Source: Bdellovibrio sp. (GTDB lineage Bacteria; Bdellovibrionota; Bdellovibrionia; Bdellovibrionales; Bdellovibrionaceae). Taken from it: a stretch of 64,000 nt of DNA. The stretch spans positions 1 through 64,000 of the forward strand of contig JACMRL010000021.1 of NCBI GenBank assembly GCA_014376435.1, given 5' to 3'. Shown here piece after piece: positions 54,061 through 62,450 of this stretch (its first letter is position 1; the number at the start of each line of letters is the position of its first letter). A program made the position numbers and the translations under genes. The notes below the pieces were generated by a model that was given only the letters and a program-made list of their open reading frames with translations, was not told where the DNA came from and made no database searches.

Positions 54061-54606
54061 TTATGGACCTTTTTTAATGGTGGCCCAAACTCCGCGTCGT
54101 CTATTTTCTCTGGCTAATAGATTAAATTTTTTACCTTGGTCAGGTAATAAACGAATGCAACCGCGTAACACTGTTGTAAATAAGTCGCCCCAATTTGCTT
54201 CGGGAGTTCCGTGGTTTGCATAACCTCGCACAATAAAAACGGCGTAAGGCATATTGCCCAAACCTTGGTAATCACCACCCGGATATATTTTTGAAGAATA
54301 GGCATTATAAATACCGCCCGTTGATGTGGGCCAGATGTAAGACAGTGTCGCATTAATAAAAAGACAAAAATTTTGTTCCTTCAATTTAATTTGTGCTCAA
54401 ACGTGGCATTCGGCGTGGTAACAACGTTTTGAATAAAGGATTTGCGGTGCTAGCCACGCGCTAAACCCCGTGGCTACCTCATAAACCAAATCCATTCGCA
54501 TCATCGTACTTTCAATATTCGGTGAGTTTGGATTTACCTCATCAAATCCATCATTGTGAGCGAAATTAAAAACGGAACAGAATAAAAAATAAAAATAAAC
54601 TTGTTG
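54061..54606 (-). pseudogene. L,D-transpeptidase (YkuD) pseudogene
   Basis: The minus-strand frame holds DEVNPNSPNIESTMM, DLVYEVATGFSAWL, then CYHAECHV, a TGA (54397-54399), then AQIKLKEQNFCLFINATLSY, IWPTSTGG, YSSKIYPGGDYQGLGNMPYA, GYANHGTPEANWG and RGCIRLLPDQGKKF. This is the layout of a Bdellovibrio-type L,D-transpeptidase. The TGA falls where a conserved Trp is expected (CxVWA). The catalytic SHGC is changed to LRGC, losing the His, though Cys remains. No start codon is seen; a signal-like hydrophobic stretch lies at about 54562-54606. The gene is dead by at least three criteria. Confidence 0.78.
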
Positions 54607-55023
54607 AAACGAATGCAGTTTCTCGTTCAGAAAATTATAGGTGTTAGTGAATCTTAAAACATTTCGAAATGTAAATTTTAATTCTGAAAATGATAAAACA
54701 ATTAATAATCCTCGTTGTTGGATGACTTCGACGAGGTGGTAAGAAAAAAACAGGTTTAATGACTCTCCTAGATTAAATAAACTCGTTTACTTTTGACGAC
54801 AAGAAAATTTATTTTATTGTATTTTAAATGTTAAGAAGTCTTGCTCAAGTTTTTTTCTTCAACCAAGTTTCATCCTTGTGCTTAATTCGAAGTCACCTTT
54901 TCTTCAGGAACTCTTTAAATTATTTTTGCGTTAAAATTAGGTTTGGATGTTTTTAATTGGGTAAGTTATAGTTAGATTAACCGTAATAAATGTTTCAAAC
55001 TAAGGAAGGTTAAAAATAAAATT
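54607..55023. other. AT-rich intergenic region without a recognised gene
   Basis: No coding signal stands out on either strand. AAGGAAGG at about 55003-55010 is the probable ribosome site of the acetyltransferase at 55024. Confidence 0.45.
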
Positions 55024-55497
55024 ATGATTGAATTAAGAAAAATGACGCCAGCTGAGTTTTTAGATTACATGGAATACGCTGTAGATAATTACGCCGTAGA
55101 AAAACAAAAGGGCGAGGGCCTCACTCAAGCAGAGGCGCAAAAAGTTTCTAAAGAATCCTATGCTAAATTACTTCCTCAAGGTTTAGAATCAAAAGACCAA
55201 TTTCTTTACTCCGCGATTGAAAAATCGACCCATCGAGCCATTGGCATTTTATGGATGGCAAAAAAATTAAACGGCGAAAAGCCTTACGTTTTTATTTACG
55301 ACATCGAATTACTTCCTGAAAAAAGAGGCCAAGGATTAGGGAAGCAACTTTTAAGTCTGATGGAAGTGGAAGCAAAAAAACTGGGTTGCGTATCTGTAGG
55401 ATTACACGTCTTTGGACATAACGCTGCGGCCGTTGCGCTGTACGAAAAATCAGGATTTGAGACGACCAGCCGAATGATGAAAAAAGATTTTAATTAG
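55024..55497 (+). CDS. GNAT-family N-acetyltransferase, 157 aa
   Basis: Standard GNAT fold length. The acetyl-CoA-binding motif A is clear: YDIELLPEKRGQGLGKQLLSLMEVEAKKLG (RGQGLGK), followed by motif B (VGLHVFGHNAAAVALYEKSGFETTSRMMKKD). The last part is typical of the RimI-like subgroup. Substrate unknown. Cytosolic, single gene. Confidence 0.88.
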   Translation: MIELRKMTPAEFLDYMEYAVDNYAVEKQKGEGLTQAEAQKVSKESYAKLLPQGLESKDQFLYSAIEKSTHRAIGILWMAKKLNGEKPYVFIYDIELLPEKRGQGLGKQLLSLMEVEAKKLGCVSVGLHVFGHNAAAVALYEKSGFETTSRMMKKDFN

Positions 55498-55525
55498 AAT
55501 AAAAAATTTTTGGCGCTGGTTGTGA

Positions 55526-56392
55526 TTATTGACGATTAATCCATTCAATATACTCAAGCGCATTCGTATAAATTGCGGGTCCGTCACAGAACTGGCTACC
55601 TCGGCTGGTTAATCCGATTAAGTAAGCGATGCCTTCGTGCTGATAAATAAGTGGTCCGCCTGAATCACCGACGCAAGTACCGTGACCACGTGATTCATTC
55701 ATGCGAATTTCTTTTTCAGTGAAACCTTCGATTTTAGCTTCAGTGGATCTTAAACGATCCGTTCCAGAAAAAGTAATTTCATAGCAATGAGATAAACTTT
55801 TATCGTAGCAAACGATCTCGCCGGCATCCAAAGCCTGTTGAAATTTTTTACCTTTTTTTAAAGTAACTTCTTCTAATTGAGCGCCACTGGCGCCGTAGCC
55901 AGCCATTTGCACCGACGTGCCCGCCTGAAGTAGGTTTGAGTCTTTTAATATTTTCACGGGCGAGAAGCCATCCGGAAGGCCGCCGGAGAACTGCACTAAG
56001 GCAATATCATTCCAATCTAAATCTGAAGTTGGCTCTTTTTTAAAGTCAGGATGAACTTGAACCGAGGTGGCTGTCCGTAACGATTTTAAATTATTAGAAT
56101 CGTAGGCGGAAAAATCTAAGCCGAATATGATAACGATATTTTTAGCATCGCTTTCTATGCAGTGAGCAGCCGTTACGATTAAGTTTTCACGAATTAAGCT
56201 ACCGGTACAGATAAAGTGAGTTTTTTTATCGTAAAGGCCTACGGTGAAACGGCTAATGGGGCTTTCTGAGCTAACCTCAGTTCCGCCAATGATTGAATGA
56301 TCATGATCGAGCTTGAGTCTAAGTTGCGAGTTTGTGCCCGGAAAGCATGAAAATAAAACGATTGAAATGAAAATGATGATTAATTTATTCAT
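55526..56392 (-). CDS. Trypsin-like serine protease, probable lipoprotein
   Basis: 288 aa from ATG 56392; the TTG at 56428 adds 12 codons. The N-terminus (MNKLIIIFISIVLFSCFPG) has a lipobox-like VLFSC. Mature enzyme starts at SIIGGTEV, the S1 activation site. Triad: His77 (TAAHC), Asp in NDIALVQF and Ser244 (GDSGGP). Disulfide cysteines are present. Secreted or membrane-tethered, probably digestive. Activation would require cleavage before IIGG. Convergent with the acetyltransferase gene. Confidence 0.9.
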   Translation of the reverse strand: MNKLIIIFISIVLFSCFPGTNSQLRLKLDHDHSIIGGTEVSSESPISRFTVGLYDKKTHFICTGSLIRENLIVTAAHCIESDAKNIVIIFGLDFSAYDSNNLKSLRTATSVQVHPDFKKEPTSDLDWNDIALVQFSGGLPDGFSPVKILKDSNLLQAGTSVQMAGYGASGAQLEEVTLKKGKKFQQALDAGEIVCYDKSLSHCYEITFSGTDRLRSTEAKIEGFTEKEIRMNESRGHGTCVGDSGGPLIYQHEGIAYLIGLTSRGSQFCDGPAIYTNALEYIEWINRQ

Positions 56393-56504
56393 TTGCGCAA
56401 GACTAAAACTTAACCGGCTATTCGGCAATCAAGAAGCCGAATGCCTTGATCTCCGTGGAAGAATTACAAGTTTTCAGCTAATACATCGAAAAAGATCGAT
56501 AATT

Positions 56505-56879
56505 TCACAAGCCTACTTGCAGAATGACAAGTGATCCATAAATTATTGAAAAGATTGCTCCGGCTGCATGAACAACGGATTGTTTTTTAGATCCGTGTTT
56601 AAATGTTAATGTGAAATCAGCAATAGCCACGACTGCGATACAAATAAAACAGGCGCCGATTATTTTCGTATCGCCATGCCAATATAATACCAACATAATT
56701 AATCCGATAAAGATGTCTCTTACGCCAGTTGCTACGACATAATGAAGAGCAGGTCCACTAGCTTCAATACCAAAACCTTTTGACGCTTTTGCCGGCGTAA
56801 TCACCGCGAGTAGTCCAATGATCAATGCGACCAGTCCAGCCATCGCGGGAATAAAACTTAAGATTTGTTGCAGACTCAT
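56505..56879 (-). CDS. DUF4267-family small membrane protein
   Basis: 124 aa with four membrane helices. The family motif FGIEASGPALHYVVATGVRDIFIGLIML matches DUF4267. The function of this family is unknown. Inner membrane. The start ATG at 56879 has no distinct ribosome site. It stands alone. Confidence 0.8.
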   Translation of the reverse strand: MSLQQILSFIPAMAGLVALIIGLLAVITPAKASKGFGIEASGPALHYVVATGVRDIFIGLIMLVLYWHGDTKIIGACFICIAVVAIADFTLTFKHGSKKQSVVHAAGAIFSIIYGSLVILQVGL

Positions 56880-56993
56880 GAAGCCTCTTTTCTTTAGGCT
56901 TTTAGCATATCTGTTAAAATCGGGTTCAACAATAGCTTCGGCCTTTAATCTTTAACTTGTCTTAAAAATCTGTAAAAGCTAACGTTAAATTAA

Positions 56994-57914
56994 ATGAGAG
57001 CTCCCAATCATCTGGAAATAAAACAGCAATGCAAAGACGCCATAAATGGTATTTTCAAAAGTATCGGGCGCGCGCCGCCAGCGAAAGTTTATCTAGACGA
57101 TCAAGGCTGGGTTAATCCTTGTATTTTTGCCGACGACTTAGTTGTGCGCTTTAATGCGCGCGACACCCATTTACCCAAATTTCAGCGTGAAAAAATTATT
57201 TTTGATCAGTTGCGATCTATCATTCCTGTTCCAGTTTGTTTGAAGCTGGATGACTCCAGAGCTCTTGTTCCCTTTGATTTTATGATTTGCGAAAAAATTG
57301 ACGGTGAAAACTTAGAAAAAAATTGGGCGACGATGGGTGAAGAGTTAAGTAATTCTTTAGCTTATCAAGCGGGTAAGTTATTGGCGATTATTCATTCAGT
57401 TGAGTTGCCCAGTTTCGGTGAGATTTCTAAAATAGGCATCTTTTCAAAGCCAAAATCGTGGCCTGAGTATTTGAGATTAATTTTGAATTATCATCTCGAT
57501 GAAGCGATGCAGTTGGGTCTTTTTACCGAAAAACAGAAAAATAAATTTTTAGTATCATTTGAAAAAGGTGTCCCTTTATTAGATCAGGTTAAAACGGCAA
57601 ATTTAATTCACGGAGATTTTCATTTCGGAAACCTTTTGTATTCTGATAAGAAAATAGCGGGAGTGCTTGATTTTGAATGGGCTTGCTCAGGCGATCCACT
57701 GTATGATCTGACTCACTTGCGAGACATCGATAGTAAGTGGCCAGGCAGCCAAGATTCATTTAACCAAGGCTATGAAATTAGCGGGTTTAGTGCAGCGGAA
57801 GTTAAAAAAATGAAAATTTACACGATGATCAAAAATGTCGAGTTATGCGTGGTCGCTAAAAAGTTTTTTACTGATGCAGAGGCTAAAGAATTTGTGGAAA
57901 TAACTATAAAATAG
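56994..57914 (+). CDS. Aminoglycoside-phosphotransferase-family kinase (APH fold)
   Basis: 306 aa. Catalytic loop LIHGDFHFGNLLY and metal-binding VLDFEWACSGDPLYDL mark the APH/choline-kinase fold. The N-lobe is shorter than in classical APH enzymes (KVYLDDQGWVNPCIF ... LVVRFNARD). It probably phosphorylates a small molecule such as an amino sugar or amino alcohol; antibiotic resistance is not implied. Followed 53 bp later by an acetyltransferase on the same strand. Confidence 0.82.
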   Translation: MRAPNHLEIKQQCKDAINGIFKSIGRAPPAKVYLDDQGWVNPCIFADDLVVRFNARDTHLPKFQREKIIFDQLRSIIPVPVCLKLDDSRALVPFDFMICEKIDGENLEKNWATMGEELSNSLAYQAGKLLAIIHSVELPSFGEISKIGIFSKPKSWPEYLRLILNYHLDEAMQLGLFTEKQKNKFLVSFEKGVPLLDQVKTANLIHGDFHFGNLLYSDKKIAGVLDFEWACSGDPLYDLTHLRDIDSKWPGSQDSFNQGYEISGFSAAEVKKMKIYTMIKNVELCVVAKKFFTDAEAKEFVEITIK

Positions 57915-57967
57915 CGTAAGCGCTACAAGCCAGTTGATTTGATCAACTTTTATTCCTAAGCTCACTT

Positions 57968-58552
57968 ATGGCAAACAAAATACCATCAGAATATAGAATT
58001 GTTGAATTACCCGATGTTGATTTTCAAAAGCTGTGGGGCGAGTGGGGCCCAATAATATTTCAAGATAACGACACCAGCATGGATGTTAGAAAAGTGCTTT
58101 CTGAATCTGAAGTAAGCCAAGTTCAGGTTTTGAATAAAAACTTATCGCAACTTTATCGCATGAATCTTTGCATATTCCGCGGTGAAGAGTTTTGCGGCTG
58201 GTTTACGGGCGGCCAATATAACCACGAAACTTTCTATATGCGAAACAGTGCGATTTTACCAGATCATCGTAGAAAAGGGCTTTACACTGCACTGATGAAC
58301 GAAGTTATTGGCAAAGTAAAAGATTTAGGATTTCAAATTATTTTATCCCGTCACGTGACAACAAATAATTCGATCATCATTCCTAAGTTAAAAGCTGGTT
58401 TTGTGATTACGGCCATTGAATTGTCAGACCGTTTTGGAACTTTGGTTCATTTAAGCTATTTCTTTAATGAAACCAGAAAAAAAATCATGGAATTCAGAGC
58501 GGGAGATTTAAAACCAGATCAGCAAATCAAAGATGCGTTGGGGATTACGTAA
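57968..58552 (+). CDS. GNAT-family acetyltransferase, 194 aa
   Basis: The motif A region is FYMRNSAILPDHRRKGLYTALMNEVIGKVKDLGF (RRKGLYTALM), preceded by a strand with GWFTGGQYN. A C-terminal extension of ~60 residues is specific to this protein (KLKAGFVITAIELSDRFG ...). Substrate unknown. Overlaps the next frame by 20 nt if the exonuclease starts at 58533. Confidence 0.78.
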   Translation: MANKIPSEYRIVELPDVDFQKLWGEWGPIIFQDNDTSMDVRKVLSESEVSQVQVLNKNLSQLYRMNLCIFRGEEFCGWFTGGQYNHETFYMRNSAILPDHRRKGLYTALMNEVIGKVKDLGFQIILSRHVTTNNSIIIPKLKAGFVITAIELSDRFGTLVHLSYFFNETRKKIMEFRAGDLKPDQQIKDALGIT

Positions 58553-58553
58553 A

Positions 58554-59150
58554 GTGAGTTCGCAAAATCCAACCACACCTTTTGCTAAACCAGTCCAGCT
58601 ACCAAGAATTTCTTTTCCTGGAAAGATTCATTTAATCAATTCAGATCAAGAGCTTCAAGCCATCGCTGCCGAACTAAGCTCGGCGAAAGAATTAGGTTTC
58701 GATACCGAGACTCGTCCTAGTTTTAAAAAAGGTGAAGTGCACAAAGTAGCTTTGTTGCAGCTATCGACTGACGCCGATGCGTATATAATTCGCCTTCATT
58801 ACGTGACTCAATTTCAATTCATCAAAAGTATTTTTGAAAATGAAGCGATTGCTAAAGTGGGCGTTGCGATCCGTGACGATTTAAAAACTCTACAAAAAAC
58901 ATTTAGCTTTGTGCCGAAAAATTTTACCGAGCTGCAAACTTTAGCAAAAACGAAGGGCATGCAAAACTTTGGATTAAAAGGAATGACGGAAGAAGTGATG
59001 CAGATGGCTTTATCCAAAGGGCCCAAGTTAACAAATTGGGAAGCCCGTGAATTAAGTTCGCAACAGGTGATGTATGCTGCTACCGATGCTTGGATTGGGC
59101 TTACTTTGTACCGGAAATTGATATTGATGCCCGATAAAGCAAAAACTTAG
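58554..59150 (+). CDS. RNase D-like 3'-5' exonuclease (DEDDy)
   Basis: 198 aa from the GTG at 58554, chosen because GGGGA lies 9 nt upstream; ATG 58533 is the alternative. DEDDy motifs: LGFDTETRP (Asp, Glu), VGVAIRDDLKTLQ (Asp) and YAATDAWIGLTLY (Tyr, Asp). It lacks the HRDC domain of full RNase D, as in the small bacterial 3'-5' exonuclease family. Coupled to the acetyltransferase gene. Confidence 0.88.
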   Translation: MSSQNPTTPFAKPVQLPRISFPGKIHLINSDQELQAIAAELSSAKELGFDTETRPSFKKGEVHKVALLQLSTDADAYIIRLHYVTQFQFIKSIFENEAIAKVGVAIRDDLKTLQKTFSFVPKNFTELQTLAKTKGMQNFGLKGMTEEVMQMALSKGPKLTNWEARELSSQQVMYAATDAWIGLTLYRKLILMPDKAKT

Positions 59151-59287
59151 TGTATCTATCTGCAACAACACGAGTCCAAACACCGCATTTTCTACAGGCT
59201 GTATCCATTAAAAAATAAGTTTACTCAACCATGTACTTTAAACTAATTAGTCAGTATCCTTAAGCCATGCGATGAGCGGGAAATCAA

Positions 59288-60187
59288 ATGCAGCGAATGG
59301 ATAAGTTCAATTTTTTATTACGTTTTAAAAGCCACCAGCTTTTGTTAACTATTCTTCTTTTTATTTTGCCCGCGAATGCACAAATGATAATCCCGTTTGC
59401 TTTTTGGAAAGATGCTGGTATTTGCCCGGGTGGATCTGTTACCTACACCACTGCCGGAAATTCGACATTTACCTTACCAAGGTACTGCACAAAAATTACA
59501 GTCCAGGCATGGGGCTCCGGCGGCGGTGGCGGCGGCGGAAACGCGACGAAAGCCAATGTCGCAGGCGGCGGTGGTTATGCCACGCAAACGTTTACAAACT
59601 TACCTTATTTCGAAACTTTCACTGTGACCGTAGCTTCTGGCGGGCTTGGAACCGCTTTGGGTGGAGTTGCGGGTGGAAGTGGTTGTTCAGCCGGGGGAAG
59701 TGGCGGCGTTAGTCTATCGGGATCGGTGGGCGGCGGATCATTAGCCGGCGGAGCTGGGGGCATTGGCTCAGGAGTGGGAACTGCTGGCGGCGCAGGTATG
59801 AACGGTGGCGGCGGCGGCGGCGGAAGCTTTACCGCGGGCGAAGGCGGCGGCGGCGGTGGCGGGTCAAGCTGCGTGATTCGAAATACGGGTACCATTACTT
59901 TGGTTCAAGCTGGCGGCGGCGGCGGTGGCGGTGGGTCCGCTAATGCAGCCGGTGGGCTAGCGGGTGCGGGCGGTCCTGGCTGCGGCATTGCGGGTGGTAA
60001 TGGTACGCTAGGAAATCGTGGCGGCGGGGGCGGCGGTGGATCGTGCGTTTGCAACGTAAGTTGCAGTTCAACAGCTTCGGGAACAGGCCAAACACCAGGC
60101 AATTCAGCTCAAGCCGGAGCCAATGCGGCCGGTGGCACGCAAAATGCCGCAGGCACGGCCGGTAAAGTTATCATTACTTACTTTTAA
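59288..60187 (+). CDS. Glycine-rich secreted protein, 299 aa
   Basis: The signal peptide (LLLTILLFILPANAQ) is followed by a beta domain (TFTLPRYCTKITVQAWGSGG) of the glycine-rich-domain type seen in phage tails and bacterial surface proteins. About 160 residues of GGxGG/AGG repeats then follow, interspersed with cysteines (SGCSAGG, SSCVIRN, GPGCGIAG, GSCVCNVSCSS), ending GKVIITYF. Polyglycine-II-type packing is known for phage S16 gp38 adhesin and is a possible model here. Surface adhesin or slime component is inference. The antisense frames are proline-rich shadows. Confidence 0.75.
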   Translation: MQRMDKFNFLLRFKSHQLLLTILLFILPANAQMIIPFAFWKDAGICPGGSVTYTTAGNSTFTLPRYCTKITVQAWGSGGGGGGGNATKANVAGGGGYATQTFTNLPYFETFTVTVASGGLGTALGGVAGGSGCSAGGSGGVSLSGSVGGGSLAGGAGGIGSGVGTAGGAGMNGGGGGGGSFTAGEGGGGGGGSSCVIRNTGTITLVQAGGGGGGGGSANAAGGLAGAGGPGCGIAGGNGTLGNRGGGGGGGSCVCNVSCSSTASGTGQTPGNSAQAGANAAGGTQNAAGTAGKVIITYF

Positions 60188-60257
60188 TTATTTTGATAAA
60201 AAATCGATTTCATTTTCTGCATGAAAATATAAATAAAATGATCTCCGTCATTTTTAA

Positions 60258-60491
60258 TTGCAAACAGTGCAGCATGAAGTTGGGGTACTTAAAATCTCCT
60301 CCGAAAAACACACAAATTTTAAAAAGCAAGCCATCCGCACGACTGAATACGCAAAATACCGAGCAGCTCTACAAAAAGGTTTAGACGAATTCGAATCAAC
60401 AAAAATACGAGAACGCATTCGCCCATTAGCGGAAGCGAATAAAAAACAGGTTTTGGAAAATATAGAGTATTTGAAAAAACTAAAAAAATAG
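60258..60491 (+). CDS. Small charged coiled-coil protein, uncertain
   Basis: 77 codons. Charged helical sequence (YRAALQKGLDEFESTKIRER ...LAEANKKQVLENIEYLKKLKK) is typical of a short coiled coil. The TTG start is uncertain; there is no ribosome site and an in-frame GTG lies three codons on. Its end lies in a hairpin shared with the opposite gene. It may be chance. Confidence 0.35.
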   Translation: MQTVQHEVGVLKISSEKHTNFKKQAIRTTEYAKYRAALQKGLDEFESTKIRERIRPLAEANKKQVLENIEYLKKLKK

Positions 60492-60515
60492 ACCGCGCAC
60501 AGATCTGCACGCGGT
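60482..60515 (-). terminator. Terminator of the minus-strand 83-aa gene
   Basis: ACCGCG/CGCGGT plus an inner CAGATCTG palindrome form a 24-nt hairpin at 60492-60515. On the minus strand it is followed by TATTTTTTT. Confidence 0.7.
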
Positions 60516-60525
60516 AAAACAAAAA

Positions 60526-60777
60526 CTAAGTAGCCGGAGTTTCCGTAGGCGCGGTTTCTTTTTTGAAAGAGCCCTTCATTACTTTTGCATCAATTAAAAG
60601 TTTTTCTTTATCAGTACCATTTACCGTAACACCTTTTGCAGTTACTACGGCAAAACGACCCGAACGTTTTTGAGTAATTGTATGGTCTTTAAATTTTAAA
60701 GGTTCAAAGCCAGTTACTGGTTTTGGTTTAGCAGCTTTTTTCTCTTTAGCATCAGTTTTTGCTTTATTTACAGCCAT
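60526..60777 (-). CDS. Small basic protein of unknown function, 83 aa
   Basis: GGAG 7-10 nt upstream of the ATG. The N-terminal 20 residues are Lys/Ala-rich (MAVNKAKTDAKEKKAAKPKP). The centre (GFEPLKFKDHTITQKRSGRF followed by AVVTAKGVTVNGTDKEKL) looks like a small beta domain. The C-terminus is Thr/Pro-rich. The basic tail suggests nucleic-acid binding; no family recognised. Has its own terminator. Confidence 0.6.
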   Translation of the reverse strand: MAVNKAKTDAKEKKAAKPKPVTGFEPLKFKDHTITQKRSGRFAVVTAKGVTVNGTDKEKLLIDAKVMKGSFKKETAPTETPAT

Positions 60778-60857
60778 GGGTAATCTCCGTGTGTATGGGT
60801 TTGATCGACAGGGATAGACATAGGTTATGTAGCCGTTTGGGTCAATAGCATGGTCTG

Positions 60858-60899
60858 AAAAAAAGCGCTAGACAAGCTCAGTCACGCTAGCGCTAGCGT
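60858..60899 (-). terminator. Terminator with 16-bp palindrome after the 124-aa secreted protein gene
   Basis: The perfect palindrome ACGCTAGCGCTAGCGT (60884-60899) lies just after the minus-strand stop. Its CTAGCGCT also pairs with AGCGCTAG at 60864-60871, which is followed on the minus strand by TTTTTTT. Two alternative hairpins are thus possible, one with a T-tract. Confidence 0.65.
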
Positions 60900-60907
60900 T
60901 TCATGGC

Positions 60908-61282
60908 TTACTGCGGATAGATAACATTCGCTACGTAAGATAATTTAAAAACTTCAAACTCGACCGTTGGATTTGGAAAATGGCCTTTTTCTTTAACGAT
61001 GAAGCCTTCAGCCGTAAATGTAGGTGAAACTAATAATTTAACCGCGCGACAAGCGTCGATCATGCCGGTCATTAAATTTGAAATTCCGCTATCGTCGTTT
61101 GATCCTGGGTTGTAATCAATTAAGTATTCGTGGCCCGCGATCACAATTTTATGAGCGCATCCAGCCATGCGAGGAGCGCAAACTTTTAGTTGAGCAGCAG
61201 GCTCTACAACCAGCGTTGTTTCGTCAGCGTAAGTTGTTAGTGAAGCGGCAAACGCGAATAGTAAAATGAAAAGTGCTTTCAT
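60908..61282 (-). CDS. Small secreted protein of unknown function, 124 aa
   Basis: Signal peptide (MKALFILLFAFAASLTTYA-DE). The mature protein has three cysteines (KVCAPRMAGCAH ... DACRAV) and beta strands. AAGGAG precedes the ATG. Family not recognised. It would be periplasmic. Convergent palindromic terminator downstream. Confidence 0.65.
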   Translation of the reverse strand: MKALFILLFAFAASLTTYADETTLVVEPAAQLKVCAPRMAGCAHKIVIAGHEYLIDYNPGSNDDSGISNLMTGMIDACRAVKLLVSPTFTAEGFIVKEKGHFPNPTVEFEVFKLSYVANVIYPQ

Positions 61283-61424
61283 GGGGCTCCTTAAAGTTTT
61301 GGTGGAAGCGGAAATTTATCTTAGTTTGGTACAAATTGCTAAAATGATATCAGAGCTTGTAGATTTTATAGTTCTGTCCGTAATTTAGCATCGGATATCT
61401 AGGCCAAAGCCAAGCTGTTCGGTT

Positions 61425-61452
61425 TAAAGACTCTTTTTCATCGCACCGATAA
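61425..61452 (+). promoter_or_regulatory. Sigma-28-like promoter with leaderless geometry
   Basis: TAAAGACT (61425-61432), a 12-nt spacer and ACCGATAA (61445-61452). The ATG is 7 nt further on. The spacing is the same as at the fibre gene promoter (5583-5610). Confidence 0.65.
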
Positions 61453-61459
61453 TACTTGG

Positions 61460-62248
61460 ATGATCGCGTGGCTGTTTACCTTCATTATTAGCTTTTCCTT
61501 TGCCCAAGAGAATACTTGTGAAAAGCCTTACGTTTTATTGAATTTGCCTTACACGTTTAAGTTATCTTTGCAGCGTGCCTTAGACCAAGCGTTAATAAAA
61601 AAGTTGCCGGATGGCGGGCCGCCAGAAAATTATTTTCAACGTGAAGTTTTACAGCTGCATCCTGAGTTGGCTTTCGTGGGAAAGTTACAGGGTTGTAAGG
61701 CTTTAATTTTATCTTCGGCGATTTGTGATACGTATGAAAATAAAACCGAAAAATTTGCAGAGATGGCTGATGATGAGTCGGATGCGATTAGACATTTTCT
61801 TTTTACCTCTTTCATCGCTAAAAAAACCGATGTGCAGCGGGCTAAATTAATTACCACCGCGCACGAGGCTTTATCTGCCGGAACAGACGTGCAGGCGATA
61901 CTAAGATCAACCAAGAAATTTAATTCGCAAACGATGGATTTATATAATAATGCAAAAGCTTTAGACTTTATAGGTAGTGCATTTGTAAAGCCCGGCGATG
62001 TGTCTGAAAAAGCCATCATCGAAAGTGCGCTTTATCATTTGCAAAAAGGTTATTTAAAAGTATTGAAAAAAAGCAACAATAGCTGTGCGAACGGTAAGGC
62101 TTTTAAAAAAAGCTGGAAACAAATTAAAAAAGATTACCAGCAGTACTATCAAAAGTACGCCCAGGAACTTCCACTTTGTCGAGACGACATGGGTAAAGCA
62201 AAGGTTTACGACTTTGTATCGGATCCCTTTTCGAGTGACATAAAGTAG
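61460..62248 (+). CDS. Secreted DUF6973-like helical protein, 262 aa
   Basis: A very short signal peptide (MIAWLFTFIISFSFAQ) sits directly at the start, so ATG 61460 is right even without a Shine-Dalgarno sequence. The centre has DDESDAIRHFLFTSFIAKK, AHEALSAG and NSQTMDLYNNAKALDFIGSAF, the conserved helical motifs of DUF6973-type proteins (AxRHxxW, AHE, MDLxNN). Four cysteines. A sigma-28-like promoter suggests expression with motility genes. Enzymatic role unknown. Confidence 0.65.
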   Translation: MIAWLFTFIISFSFAQENTCEKPYVLLNLPYTFKLSLQRALDQALIKKLPDGGPPENYFQREVLQLHPELAFVGKLQGCKALILSSAICDTYENKTEKFAEMADDESDAIRHFLFTSFIAKKTDVQRAKLITTAHEALSAGTDVQAILRSTKKFNSQTMDLYNNAKALDFIGSAFVKPGDVSEKAIIESALYHLQKGYLKVLKKSNNSCANGKAFKKSWKQIKKDYQQYYQKYAQELPLCRDDMGKAKVYDFVSDPFSSDIK

Positions 62249-62450
62249 TTTTTTAAAAAAACTTATCTAACTAGTTTGTGTTATTTTGAGAATTTTTTTT
62301 TTACCCGTTAACGGTTTCAAAATCCGCCCGATGGTAAACTTGCTCAAAAGTTTTTAGCTCACGCTAGATTGTAAAAATAGACTGTACAGAATCTTAACAG
62401 GTGTGAGCGCTAGCGACGGCTGGTATGTTCATGCCAAATTGGGAGAGTGT

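Noticed and set aside
54026-54223. Plus-strand frame of 65 codons
   Set aside because: Antisense to recognisable L,D-transpeptidase sequence and starts in a hairpin.
59605-60102. Proline-rich minus-strand frames
   Set aside because: Exact antisense of glycine codons in the secreted glycine-rich protein.
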